Source of the DNA: JALZAI01 sp038207565
GTDB lineage: Bacteria > Actinomycetota > Actinomycetes > Mycobacteriales > Jatrophihabitantaceae
DNA: 64,000 bases
Assembly: GCA_038207565.1 (NCBI GenBank)
Contig: JBBQZQ010000013.1
Span: forward strand, 1 to 64,000
Reading direction: 5' to 3'
How positions within the stretch are numbered: the stretch's first letter is position 1; every line of letters begins with the position of its first letter. A program made the position numbers and the translations under genes. Shown piece by piece: positions 27,074-35,511 of the stretch. The notes below the pieces were generated by a model. It did no database searches, was not told where the DNA came from, and saw nothing but the letters and a program-made list of their open reading frames with translations.

Positions 27074-28207
27074 GTGACGATCGACGTCGTCGCGCTCCGC
27101 CGCGACCTGCACGCCAATCCCGAACTGGCCTATCACGAGAAGCGCACCACCGGTGTGATCGTCGAGCAGCTGCGCAGGCTCGGTCTCGATCCGCAGGTGC
27201 AGCCGGCAGGCACCGGCGTGGTGTGCGACATCGGGACGGGGGCAGGCGCGTTGATCGCGTTGCGCGCCGACATCGACGCGTTGCCGCTCAGAGACGAGAA
27301 GGACGTTTCCTACCGCTCCACAGTCGACGGTGTCTGCCACGGTTGCGGCCACGACGCGCACACGGCGATCCTGCTCGGCGCAGCGGCCGAACTGGTCGCG
27401 GCCGATCTGCCCGGACGCGTCCGGCTGGTGTTCCAGCCCGCGGAGGAGACGGTCCCCGGTGGCGCCCTGTCGGTGTTGGCGTCGGGCGCGCTGGAGGACG
27501 TGTCGCGAATTTTCGCGGTGCACTGCGACCCGCGGCTGCACACCGGCCAGATCGGCCTGCGGGTCGGCGCGATCACGGCCGCCTGCGACCAGCTCGACGT
27601 CGCGCTCTCCGGACCAGGCGGGCACACCTCGCGCCCGCACCTGACCGCTGATCTCGTCTACGCCATGGGGCGACTGATCACCGACCTGCCCGGGTTGCTG
27701 TCCCGCAAGGTCGATCCGCGCGCCGCGCTGTCGCTGGTCTGGGGCTCGGCCGAAGCGGGACGCGCCGCGAATGCGATCCCGACCAGCGGCCTGCTGCGCG
27801 GAACGCTGAGGGTTCTCGACCGCCAGGCGAGTGAGGTGGCGGAGCCGCTGGTGCGGGAGTTGGTCGAGCAGATCCTGGCCCCCACCGGGGTCGGCGCCGA
27901 GGTCGCCTACCACCGCGGCGTGCCGCCCGTTGTCAACGACGCCGGGGCGGTGGACGTGCAGCGGGCGGCCGTGTTGGGCTCGCTCGGCCCCCAGGGCCTG
28001 GCCGACACGGAGCAAAGCATGGGCGGCGAGGACTTCGCCTGGTACCTCGACGGCACCCCGGGCGCGCTGGCCCGCCTGGGCGTTCGGCGGGCCGGCTCAC
28101 CCGCCTTCGACCTGCACCAGGGCACGTTCGATATCGACGAGTCCGCACTGGCGGTAGGTGTTCGCTACACCGTTGCGCTGGCACTGCATGCAGTCGCTGG
28201 GCGCTGA
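27074..28207 (+). CDS. M20-family amidohydrolase (N-acyl amino acid / hippurate hydrolase type)
   Basis: A 377-residue metal-dependent amidohydrolase. The metal-site sequence CHGCGHDAHTAILLG, the catalytic-region FQPAEETVPGG, and a C-terminal MGGEDFAWYL are intact. A lid domain follows the pattern of bacterial peptidase M20 enzymes. It starts with GTG at 27074, immediately after the repeat that ends pdxH. AmiA1/AmiB1 (Rv3305c/Rv3306c) have a similar neighbour, LpdA. The exact substrate is not readable. Confidence 0.88.
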   Translation: MTIDVVALRRDLHANPELAYHEKRTTGVIVEQLRRLGLDPQVQPAGTGVVCDIGTGAGALIALRADIDALPLRDEKDVSYRSTVDGVCHGCGHDAHTAILLGAAAELVAADLPGRVRLVFQPAEETVPGGALSVLASGALEDVSRIFAVHCDPRLHTGQIGLRVGAITAACDQLDVALSGPGGHTSRPHLTADLVYAMGRLITDLPGLLSRKVDPRAALSLVWGSAEAGRAANAIPTSGLLRGTLRVLDRQASEVAEPLVRELVEQILAPTGVGAEVAYHRGVPPVVNDAGAVDVQRAAVLGSLGPQGLADTEQSMGGEDFAWYLDGTPGALARLGVRRAGSPAFDLHQGTFDIDESALAVGVRYTVALALHAVAGR

Positions 28208-28210
28208 CCC

Positions 28211-28259
28211 CGATCGTGGTTCCTTTCCCGGCAGCAGCTTGGGAAAAGAACCACTATTC
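28211..28259. terminator. Bidirectional hairpin, GATCGTGGTTCTTT family copy 2
   Basis: The left arm CGATCGTGGTTCCTTTCCC and right arm GGGAAAAGAACCACTATTC form an imperfect stem around an 11-base loop, with mismatches mostly at the outer end. It is closely related to the element at 18081-18129. It lies between convergent genes, and the stop codon of the gamma-glutamylcyclotransferase (28254-28256) falls inside its right arm. Confidence 0.7.
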
Positions 28260-28718
28260 GCCGAGGGAGCGGCAGGGACGGGCCAACAGTTCGGCGACGT
28301 ACTCGCCGGGGGCCCCCGCGGCGTGTGCCGCCTCGGCGATGACGCCGAGCGCGAGGGCTGAGGGCAGCCCGCCCTCGTACCCCTCCAGCGCATAGACCCA
28401 GGCGAGTTCGTCGCCGTCCAGAGTGGAGATCCGCAGTTTGATCTTCTCGTAGAGGCCGGTGTCCGCTCCCTCCCAGGTGTCGAGGACGGCCTGATCGTGC
28501 GGTGACACGTCGTAGAGCGCCACGAAGACCTGGCTTGCGGCGTCCGGGACGATCATCGGCAACGCGCCGTCCCAACCGAGTTCTTCACCGCCGAACGTGA
28601 GCCGCCAGCCGTCGAGCCAACCCGTTCCGGCCGCCGGGGAGTGCGGGCAGCGCGACAGCATGCGCTCCGGGTCCATGTTGGAGCCGTAAGCCGCGTAAAG
28701 ACCGCCCGAGGATGACAT
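28254..28718 (-). CDS. Gamma-glutamylcyclotransferase-like protein
   Basis: A 154-residue GGCT-fold protein. The N-terminal LYAAYGSNMDPERM matches the substrate-binding loop YGSN, and EGADTGLYEKIKL carries the region of the catalytic Glu. Family enzymes release 5-oxoproline from gamma-glutamyl amines or dipeptides. It is convergent with the amidohydrolase and divergent from lpdA. The substrate is inferred only from the fold. Confidence 0.82.
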   Translation of the reverse strand: MSSSGGLYAAYGSNMDPERMLSRCPHSPAAGTGWLDGWRLTFGGEELGWDGALPMIVPDAASQVFVALYDVSPHDQAVLDTWEGADTGLYEKIKLRISTLDGDELAWVYALEGYEGGLPSALALGVIAEAAHAAGAPGEYVAELLARPCRSLGE

Positions 28719-28787
28719 CGGAGGCAGAGTACCGATGCCCCGGCACCCGTGGGTCCCGGTCCTGGCATAACACTGGACAATGCAACG

Positions 28788-30197
28788 GTGAACCGCACGC
28801 GCATCGTGATCATCGGCGGCGGACCGGCCGGTTATGAATCCGCGCTGGTCGCAGCCCAGCTGGGTGCCGAGGTCACGGTCATCGACCGCGATGGTGTCGG
28901 GGGCTCGTGCGTGCTGACCGACTGCGTTCCGTCCAAGACGCTCATCGCTACCAGTGATCGCGTCACCGCGTTCCGCGACGCGCCCCGCGTCGGTGTCGGC
29001 GTGGCGTCCGACGACGTGGCCGTCGACCTGAGGTCGGTGAACGCGCGCATCAAGGCGCTCGCAGCGCAGCAGTCAGACGACATCCGCACTCGGCTGGTGA
29101 ACGAGGGCGTGCGCGTGCTGTCCGGCGGCGGCCGATTCGCCGTCGAGCAACCCGCACGTGCCCACAACGTCGAGGTCTACGACCCGGACGGGGCAATCCA
29201 GGAGACCGTCGAGGGCGACGTCGTGCTCCTGGCCACGGGTGGCACGCCGCGCGTGCTCGACACCGCCGTCCCCGACGGGGAGCGCATCCTGTCCTGGCGC
29301 GACGTGTACGAGCTGACCGAACTGCCCGAGCATCTCGTGGTCATCGGCTCGGGTGTGACCGGCGCCGAGTTTGCAAGCGGGTACAGCGAATTGGGCGTGC
29401 CGGTGACCTTGGTGTCCAGCCGGGACCGCGTGCTGCCGGGTGAGGACCCGGACGCAGCCGCCGTGATCGAGGAGGTCTTCACCTCCCGAGGCGGCACACT
29501 TGTCCGGCGCGCTCGGGCGTCGGGGGTGCGGCGCACCGATGACGGCGTCGTCGTGCAACTCCAGGACGGGCGGGCGGTCGAGGGCTCGCACGCGCTGATG
29601 TGTGTCGGTTCGGTCCCGAACACCGGGGGGCTCGGACTGGAGCACGTCGGGGTCCAGCTCGCCGCTCACGGCTACCTCGAGGTCGACCGGGTCTCGCGCA
29701 CTGCCGTGCCGTCGATCTACGCCGCCGGTGACTGCACAGGGGTCCTGTTGCTCGCGTCCGTGGCAGGGATGCAGGGACGGATCGCGATGTGGCACGCGCT
29801 CGGTGAGGCGGTCACGCCGCTGCGGCTCAAGACGGTCGCTGCGAATGTGTTCACACACCCGGAGATCGCGACGGTGGGCATGGGATACGAGGCGATCTCG
29901 TCGGGCCAGGTGCCGGCGCGGACGGTCACCCTGCCGCTGGCGACCAACGCGCGCGCCAAGATGCAGGGCCAGCGTGAGGGATTCATCAAGTTGTTCTGCC
30001 GTCCGGCGACAGGCGTGGTGATCGGCGGGGTGGTGGTCGCGCCGGACGCGTCCGAGCTGATCTTCCCGCTGACGCTGGCGGTGCACCGCAGCCTCACCGT
30101 AGCCGACCTCGCGTCGACCATCGGCGTCTACCCGTCATTGTCCGGCTCGGTCGCCGAGGCCGCGCGCCGACTCATGCTGCACGACGATCTGGATTGA
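28788..30197 (+). CDS. lpdA: LpdA-type NAD(P)H quinone reductase (flavoprotein disulfide reductase fold)
   Basis: A 469-residue FAD/NAD-binding protein. It has IIGGGPAGYESA for FAD, Cys41 and Cys46 in GGSCVLTDCVPSK, VVIGSGVTGAEFA for NAD(P), and IYAAGDCTG. Lipoamide dehydrogenases end in a catalytic HPTxxE; here the matching place reads YPSLSGS, so the His-Glu pair is lost. This agrees with Rv3303c (LpdA), which acts on quinones rather than lipoamide. The GTG at 28788 starts at the conserved region. Rv3305c-like genes lie close by, as here. Confidence 0.88.
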   Translation: MNRTRIVIIGGGPAGYESALVAAQLGAEVTVIDRDGVGGSCVLTDCVPSKTLIATSDRVTAFRDAPRVGVGVASDDVAVDLRSVNARIKALAAQQSDDIRTRLVNEGVRVLSGGGRFAVEQPARAHNVEVYDPDGAIQETVEGDVVLLATGGTPRVLDTAVPDGERILSWRDVYELTELPEHLVVIGSGVTGAEFASGYSELGVPVTLVSSRDRVLPGEDPDAAAVIEEVFTSRGGTLVRRARASGVRRTDDGVVVQLQDGRAVEGSHALMCVGSVPNTGGLGLEHVGVQLAAHGYLEVDRVSRTAVPSIYAAGDCTGVLLLASVAGMQGRIAMWHALGEAVTPLRLKTVAANVFTHPEIATVGMGYEAISSGQVPARTVTLPLATNARAKMQGQREGFIKLFCRPATGVVIGGVVVAPDASELIFPLTLAVHRSLTVADLASTIGVYPSLSGSVAEAARRLMLHDDLD

Positions 30198-30210
30198 GGG
30201 ACGGTCTGAC

Positions 30211-30570
30211 ATGGCCAATCACGGAGACTTCTCGGCCGAGGCGCGCGAACGCGCCGGACGCACCGCGCAGGTGGCGTTCGTGTTCGCCGAGCGCGCCGAG
30301 GTGATCGTCGCAGCACTGCTAGAGGTACCGTCGGGACATGTGCTCGTGGCCGTCGTGGACGGCGGGCACCAGTTCGCGGGCACGCACCACGTGGTGCAGA
30401 GCGAGCTGGCGCGGCGCATCCCCGAGCTGGAGCACCCCGACGGTTGGGCGATGGTGTTCTCGCCCGGGACGTCGGTCGCCGAGGTTCGCCGGCGCAGTGA
30501 GGAGATGGCCTCGATCGCACGGCAGCGTGCGGCCGCCATCGATCGGATCCTGGCTCGGCGGCAGTCTTGA
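30211..30570 (+). CDS. Conserved hypothetical protein
   Basis: A 119-residue soluble protein with no membrane segment, starting MANHGDFSAEARER. It has a beta-rich middle (VPSGHVLVAVVDGGHQFAGTHH) and a helical Arg-rich C-terminus. It starts 13 bases after lpdA and precedes a lipoprotein gene, so the three may be co-transcribed. No family was recognised. Confidence 0.65.
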   Translation: MANHGDFSAEARERAGRTAQVAFVFAERAEVIVAALLEVPSGHVLVAVVDGGHQFAGTHHVVQSELARRIPELEHPDGWAMVFSPGTSVAEVRRRSEEMASIARQRAAAIDRILARRQS

Positions 30571-30592
30571 GCCCAGGATTCGCGGGAACGGG

Positions 30593-31078
30593 ATGACCGG
30601 CCCATCTCGTCCACGGGGTGTGACCCGACTGCGCGCCCTGAGCTTCACGGCGATCGCGGTCGTGGCACTCAGCGCGTGCGGGGAGCGCGGGTCGGCGGGC
30701 GGCGCGTCCGGGTCGGGGAAGAGCGAACCGTCGACCACCCGCGCCTCGCTGCCCGGCTCCGGCACGTCGAGCTCCGGCACGGTCGGCGCGGTGTCCGGGC
30801 GGGTGCTGACCGCGCCGACCTGCCCGGTCGAGCGGGCCGACTCGGCGTGCCCGCCGCGGCCGGTCCCGAACGCGGTCGTGACCGTGCGGTCACGAACGCG
30901 GCGTGTCGCCACGACGAAGTCCGACGCGGCCGGGCGGTTCACCTTGCGGCTGCCGGTCGGCAGCTACGTGCTGAGCGTGGCCGACCCGTACCGGCTGTCG
31001 TCGACCGCGCGCAGGACGATCGACGTGGGCGGGCAGCCGGTGCATGCGGACCTGGTGATCGACTCGGGTATCCGCTGA
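30593..31078 (+). CDS. Lipoprotein with carboxypeptidase-regulatory-like domain
   Basis: A 161-residue predicted lipoprotein: basic N-terminus, hydrophobic stretch, and lipobox LSAC before GERGSAGG. A Gly/Ser/Thr-rich linker follows. The last 80 residues look like a small beta-sandwich (TVRSRTRRVATTKSDAAGRFTLRLPVGSYVLSV in pieces), the pattern of CarboxypepD regulatory-like domains. It probably sits on the outer face of the membrane. The ligand is unknown. Confidence 0.75.
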   Translation: MTGPSRPRGVTRLRALSFTAIAVVALSACGERGSAGGASGSGKSEPSTTRASLPGSGTSSSGTVGAVSGRVLTAPTCPVERADSACPPRPVPNAVVTVRSRTRRVATTKSDAAGRFTLRLPVGSYVLSVADPYRLSSTARRTIDVGGQPVHADLVIDSGIR

Positions 31079-31107
31079 TCGTTCGCTACCCCGGTGCGCC
31101 GACCTCG

Positions 31108-31147
31108 GCATCCGGACCGGGACAGGGGCATCCGGACCGGGACAGGG
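31108..31147 (+). repeat. 20-bp tandem repeat, two copies
   Basis: GCATCCGGACCGGGACAGGG occurs twice in direct tandem between the lipoprotein gene and the convergent secreted-protein gene. No arm structure is obvious. Confidence 0.85.
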
Positions 31148-31197
31148 GGCCGCCGGCACGGCGACCCCCTGCGACCAGCATCCTGGCCGAACGGCCG

Positions 31198-32784
31198 TCA
31201 GCAGAAGCCGACGCTGGCGATTCTCGTCTTCCACGTCCCGTTCGCCGCGAAGTACTGCTGTGCCACGACAGCCGAGTTGCTGCCTGCGCACAGCCCGTTC
31301 GCGAAGTAGTCCGGCGAGACCGAGGAGTAGTCGCCGAAGCGGTCCTGACCCGTGCTTGACCCGACCGGTGAGAAGTTGAGCCCCATCTTGTGGGTCAGCG
31401 TGTAACCGCTCTGTGCGTCGAACGCATCGCGGGTCGCGATGCTGGCGGCGGTGTCGGTGTAGGCCCAGTTCACGAACGCCAGCACACTGGCACCGTTGCG
31501 TTCCACCGCGATCGAGGGGTTGAAGTCGTCGCTCGTGCTGGAGTGGAATGCGGTCTGCACTGTATTCGTCATCGCCGCGACGTTGATATAGCCGAAGTCC
31601 ACCCCTGGGAACGACCCGATCGCCACACCGTGCGCGAACCACAGACGGCTGTCGAGCTGGCTCGGGGCCCAGACGAGGCGTCCATCGAGCGGGTCCAGCG
31701 TCGCTGTCGTGCCCGGCTGGTTGACCCGGCGGGGCGGCGCCGCGAAGGAGTAGGCGACATCTCCCTTCAGGGCGAGGGCCGTCGTGTCCGACCGCGACGT
31801 GTTGGTCATGAAGTAGACGTGCATGACATTGGCCGCGTCGTCGGCGTCGAGCAGGTAAAGGCGCCCGGTGTCCTGCGTGGGACGGTCGCTCACGATGGCG
31901 GGAGCCGTCCCGAAAGGAACGCCGAAGGTGCGCGCGCTCCACCCGAATCCGTTGTACACGCGGGCTTTCGCCACCGAGAAGACCGTGGAACCGTTGTAGG
32001 TGTAGTTGCCGGCCGTCGGCTGGGCGAAGTTGTTCGTGGAGACGGCGAACGCGTCGGCGTCCATGCCGAGGACGGGGTAGTCCATCAGCTCGCCCGCCGG
32101 GAACGGTCCACCGGTGAACCCGGGTTTGTAGATGAACCAGCCACCGGTCGGGTCACTCGACGCAGAGAATGCCAACCAGAGGCTGGCTATGCCGTTCACT
32201 GCCGTGATGTCGGTGAGGCTCATCGCGTAACGGTTCCAGGTGGGGTCATAGACCACGCGCGGGTCACTGAGCGCATCCGTGGTTCCCAGGAAGGTGTTCA
32301 GGCCGGTGCTTGTCAGCAGCGTGCCGGTCTTGGAGTACACCGCGAGGTCGAGGTTGACCGACTCGACGATGTGCGACGGTCCGACCGCTGCGTTCACGTC
32401 CGGCGGCTGGCAGTTGCAGTTCGCCGCAGCCTGCGCGATCCCGTCGAACTGCCGGACGATCGTTCTGGCGACCAGCGGGACGGGACCGGACGAGGCTCCA
32501 GGCTTCTGACCGGTGGCGGCGCGACGCGGCAATTGGCTGCCGGAGTACGCCCCGCTCCTGAGCAGCGGAGCGTGGTTCCAGGCGTGGCTGGCCCCCCGCG
32601 AGGGCAGATCCCGCAGCACGACGTGTCGCGGCGCCGTCGACCCGGCGTGGCCTTTGCTCGCGATGGCGATGTCTGCCCGCGCGGGCGCGGCGCCGGATGA
32701 CGCGGCGCTTGACCCTGCGGCGGACAGGGCAACTGTCAGTCCGACGGCACCCACCCCCGCTGCGACTCGAACGAATCTCATCAT
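31198..32784 (-). CDS. Large secreted protein of unknown function
   Basis: A 528-residue protein with a clear signal peptide (MRFVRVAAGVGAVGLTVALS then Ala-rich cleavage region). The mature part has CNCQPPDVNAAVGPSHIVE near residue 130 and then repeated beta-strand segments with many Ser/Thr/Asn/Tyr residues. This suggests a beta-propeller-like or lectin-like extracellular fold. It ends with a Cys (ASVGFC). No catalytic motif was recognised. It is convergent with the lipoprotein gene and stands alone. Confidence 0.72.
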   Translation of the reverse strand: MMRFVRVAAGVGAVGLTVALSAAGSSAASSGAAPARADIAIASKGHAGSTAPRHVVLRDLPSRGASHAWNHAPLLRSGAYSGSQLPRRAATGQKPGASSGPVPLVARTIVRQFDGIAQAAANCNCQPPDVNAAVGPSHIVESVNLDLAVYSKTGTLLTSTGLNTFLGTTDALSDPRVVYDPTWNRYAMSLTDITAVNGIASLWLAFSASSDPTGGWFIYKPGFTGGPFPAGELMDYPVLGMDADAFAVSTNNFAQPTAGNYTYNGSTVFSVAKARVYNGFGWSARTFGVPFGTAPAIVSDRPTQDTGRLYLLDADDAANVMHVYFMTNTSRSDTTALALKGDVAYSFAAPPRRVNQPGTTATLDPLDGRLVWAPSQLDSRLWFAHGVAIGSFPGVDFGYINVAAMTNTVQTAFHSSTSDDFNPSIAVERNGASVLAFVNWAYTDTAASIATRDAFDAQSGYTLTHKMGLNFSPVGSSTGQDRFGDYSSVSPDYFANGLCAGSNSAVVAQQYFAANGTWKTRIASVGFC

Positions 32785-33112
32785 TGCTCCCTCCCGGCGC
32801 CGAGCGCCGGATCGATGCCGACGCCGTCAAAACGCCGGACCGCGCTGACCCAGCCGATGCTGAGCGACCCGAACCATAGGGGAACGGGTGATCCTGGACA
32901 ATTCGGTTGGCACGCAATGTGAGCTTCATGTGAACTGGCCGGATCGTCGAGGGTCGCCAGTACCCGCGGGAGGTCAGCAGGCGCTCACATGCCGCGCCGC
33001 TTCCTCCCCCGACTGGCCCGTTTCGGGGCCGGAATGTGGGCGTTCGGGGGAGGAAGGGGCGCGCCGTTGCCGTCTACCAGCGCCGCCGCGACGACCGCCC
33101 CGACGACAGCGC
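32785..33112. other. Gene-free stretch between secreted protein and carboxylase
   Basis: About 330 bases without a supportable gene. It holds the promoter region of the secreted-protein gene and, at 32994-33062, a long inverted repeat. I see no RNA gene or further repeat. Confidence 0.6.
32994..33062. terminator. Long inverted repeat downstream of the biotin carboxylase gene
   Basis: GCGCCGCTTCCTCCCCCGA (32994-33012) pairs with TCGGGGGAGGAAGGGGCGC (33044-33062) with one mismatch. The 31-base loop holds a smaller GGCCC/GGGCC stem. It lies about 50 bases past the carboxylase stop, so termination is the simplest reading. Confidence 0.6.
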
Positions 33113-34873
33113 TCAGTCGGTGATCTCGCAGATGACCGAGCCGGACGTGACCACGGCACCGACCTCGGCGCTGAGCTTGCCGATCGTGCCCGCCTTGTGT
33201 GCGTTGAGGGGTTGCTCCATCTTCATCGCCTCCAGCACGACCACCGTCTGGCCGGCCTCGACGCAATCACCGTCGGCCACTGCGACCTTCACGATCGTGC
33301 CCTGCATCGGTGCGGCCAGAGCGTCGCCCGAGGCCGCCCCCCCGGACCTCTTGCCGGCCGAGCGCTTGGGGGCGGCCTTCTTCGCACCCGGCCCGCTGCC
33401 ACCGCCGAAGCCCGCCGGCAGCGACACCTCCAGCCGCTTGCCACCGACCTCGACCACGATCGTCTCCCGCGGCCCGGCCTCGTCCTCGCCGTCGGCGACG
33501 CCGCTGAAGGGCTCGATGCGGTTGTCGAACTCGGTCTCGATCCACTGCGTGAACACGGTGAACGGTGCGGCCGGATCGTCCGGCGCGAACGCCTTGTCGC
33601 GTACCACCGCGCGGTGGAACGGCAGCGCGGTCGCCATGCCCTCGATGACGTACTCGTCGAGAGCGCGCCGCGCTCGCTCCAGGGCCTCCGCGCGCGACTC
33701 GCCGGACACGATGAGCTTGGCCAGCAACGAGTCGAACGCCCCGCCGATGACGGACTTCCCCTGGATGCCCGAGTCGACGCGCACGCCCGGGCCACCCGGC
33801 TCGCGATAGTCGGTCACGGCACCCGGCGCGGGCAGGAAGTTGCGTCCGGGATCCTCGCCGTTGATCCGGAATTCGATCGAATGCCCACGCGGCGCCGGAT
33901 CGTCGGTGAAACGGAGCTTTTCGCCGTCGGCGATACGGAACTGCTCACGCACCAAGTCGATGCCGCTCGTCTGTTCGGTGACGGGATGCTCGACCTGCAG
34001 GCGGGTGTTCACCTCGAGGAAGCTGATGGTGCCGTCCGATCCGAGGAGGTACTCGACGGTGCCGGCGCCGTGGTAGTTCGCCTCACGGCAGATGGCCTTC
34101 GCCGACTCGTGGATCGTCTCGCGCTGCTGGTCGGTGAGGAACGGCGCAGGCGCCTCCTCCACCAGCTTCTGGTTGCGCCGCTGCAGCGAGCAGTCGCGTG
34201 TGCCGACGACGATCACGTTGCCGTACTGGTCGGCGAGCACCTGCGCCTCGACGTGGCGCGAGCGGTCGAGGTAGCGCTCGACGAAGCACTCGCCCCGTCC
34301 GAAGGCCGAGACGGCCTCGCGCACTGCGCTGTCGAAGAGTTCGCCGATCTCCTCCTTCTTGCGCGCGATCTTGAGCCCGCGTCCGCCGCCGCCGAATGCC
34401 GCCTTGATGGCGACGGGCAGTCCGTGCTCCTGCGCGAAGGCGACGACCTCGTCGGCACCGGACACCGGATCTTTGGTGCCGGGGACGAGCGGCGCGCCCG
34501 CGGCGAGCGCGATGTGGCGCGCGGTCACCTTGTCGCCCAGATCGCGGATTGACTGTGGAGACGGGCCGATCCAGATCAGTCCGGCGTCGATGACCGCCTG
34601 GGCGAAGTCGGCGTTCTCGGACAGGAATCCGTAACCCGGGTGGACGGCGTCGGCGCCGGACTTCTGCGCGGCCGCGATGACCTTCTCGATGACGAGGTAG
34701 GAGTCGCCGGGTGTGGTGCCGCCGAGCGCATACGCCTCGTCAGCAACCTGCACGTGCAGGGCGCCGCGGTCGGGCTCGGCATAGATCGCCACGGAGGTGT
34801 ACCCCGCGTCCTTGCATGCCCGGACGACGCGGACCGCGATCTCGCCGCGGTTCGCGATCAGCACCTTCTGCAC
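33113..34873 (-). CDS. accA3: Acyl-CoA carboxylase alpha subunit (biotin carboxylase plus BCCP)
   Basis: A 586-residue subunit that carboxylates its own biotin for transfer to acyl-CoA. The N-terminal biotin carboxylase covers about 1-450 with KVLIANRGEIAVRV, the ATP-loop GGGGRGLKI, and EVNTRLQVEHPVTE. The C-terminal carrier domain has the biotinyl-lysine motif EAMKMEQPL. The GTG at 34873 has AGGAGG nine bases upstream. The same region holds birA, accD5, accE and maf, the set found around accA3 in mycobacteria. It probably serves several beta subunits. Confidence 0.93.
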   Translation of the reverse strand: MQKVLIANRGEIAVRVVRACKDAGYTSVAIYAEPDRGALHVQVADEAYALGGTTPGDSYLVIEKVIAAAQKSGADAVHPGYGFLSENADFAQAVIDAGLIWIGPSPQSIRDLGDKVTARHIALAAGAPLVPGTKDPVSGADEVVAFAQEHGLPVAIKAAFGGGGRGLKIARKKEEIGELFDSAVREAVSAFGRGECFVERYLDRSRHVEAQVLADQYGNVIVVGTRDCSLQRRNQKLVEEAPAPFLTDQQRETIHESAKAICREANYHGAGTVEYLLGSDGTISFLEVNTRLQVEHPVTEQTSGIDLVREQFRIADGEKLRFTDDPAPRGHSIEFRINGEDPGRNFLPAPGAVTDYREPGGPGVRVDSGIQGKSVIGGAFDSLLAKLIVSGESRAEALERARRALDEYVIEGMATALPFHRAVVRDKAFAPDDPAAPFTVFTQWIETEFDNRIEPFSGVADGEDEAGPRETIVVEVGGKRLEVSLPAGFGGGSGPGAKKAAPKRSAGKRSGGAASGDALAAPMQGTIVKVAVADGDCVEAGQTVVVLEAMKMEQPLNAHKAGTIGKLSAEVGAVVTSGSVICEITD

Positions 34874-35054
34874 GTTAAAATTCCTCCTGACAGCGCGCGA
34901 ATCGCAACCTGCGCCGGAGATTACTCGCCGGCCACGCTGGCACCGATGCCGTGCGTCACTATCTCCGGATGCGTTGTCGGCGGCCGGACGTCGTGGCGAT
35001 CACCTTCTCGCGCGGGGGTGAATCACCGACTGCACGGTGAGCACGGATCGGCCA

Positions 35055-35453
35055 TCACTCCAGTTCGGCGAGCCGGTCGCTACACTGGCCGGCGACGTCG
35101 GACACCTCGTCGAGGGTGCGGCGCAGATCGGCCTGGCGCGCGCGCAGATCGGCGGCGATCTCGTCCAGGCGCGCGAGCAATGTCTCGAGCTGCCGGCGCT
35201 CGGAGGACGCCGCACCGTCGTACATGTCGACGATCTCGCGGCATTCGCCGAGCGTCATCCCGAACCGCCGGCCGCGCAGGATCAGGCGGAGCCGGCCCCG
35301 GTCGCGCTGGGTGTAGACCCGGTTCGTGCCCTGGCGTTCAGGACTGAGCAGGCCCTCGGCCTCGTAGAAGCGCAGCGTGCGCGTGGTCACGCCCAATTCG
35401 TCGGCGAGCTCACGCACCGTCCAGGTGTGTGCCTCTTCCGCCGCTCGCGTCAC
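35055..35453 (-). CDS. MerR-family transcriptional regulator
   Basis: A 132-residue regulator with a MerR helix-turn-helix (WTVRELADELGVTTRTLRFYEAEGLL), the following RVYTQRDRGRL wing, and a C-terminal coiled-coil dimer helix. There are no clustered Cys residues for metal sensing. It is divergent from an acyl-CoA dehydrogenase with a palindrome between them, the arrangement of fatty-acid or branched-chain amino-acid degradation regulators such as LiuR/PsrA-like MerR proteins. The start is GTG at 35453. Confidence 0.88.
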   Translation of the reverse strand: MTRAAEEAHTWTVRELADELGVTTRTLRFYEAEGLLSPERQGTNRVYTQRDRGRLRLILRGRRFGMTLGECREIVDMYDGAASSERRQLETLLARLDEIAADLRARQADLRRTLDEVSDVAGQCSDRLAELE

Positions 35454-35473
35454 CCGACTATCCTTGCTTGACG

Positions 35474-35489
35474 TTGACGTAAACGTCAA
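35474..35489. promoter_or_regulatory. Palindromic operator for the MerR regulator
   Basis: TTGACGT-AA-ACGTCAA is a perfect 16-base palindrome between the divergent MerR and acyl-CoA dehydrogenase genes. Its left half overlaps a second TTGACG that could serve as a -35 element. It probably controls both directions. Confidence 0.7.
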
Positions 35490-35511
35490 TGGCGCCGAGG
35501 GAGAATGAATC

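Noticed and set aside
30319..30942. Antisense gene across the lipoprotein start
   Set aside because: Overlaps two supported plus-strand genes, lacks a ribosome site and any recognisable domain.
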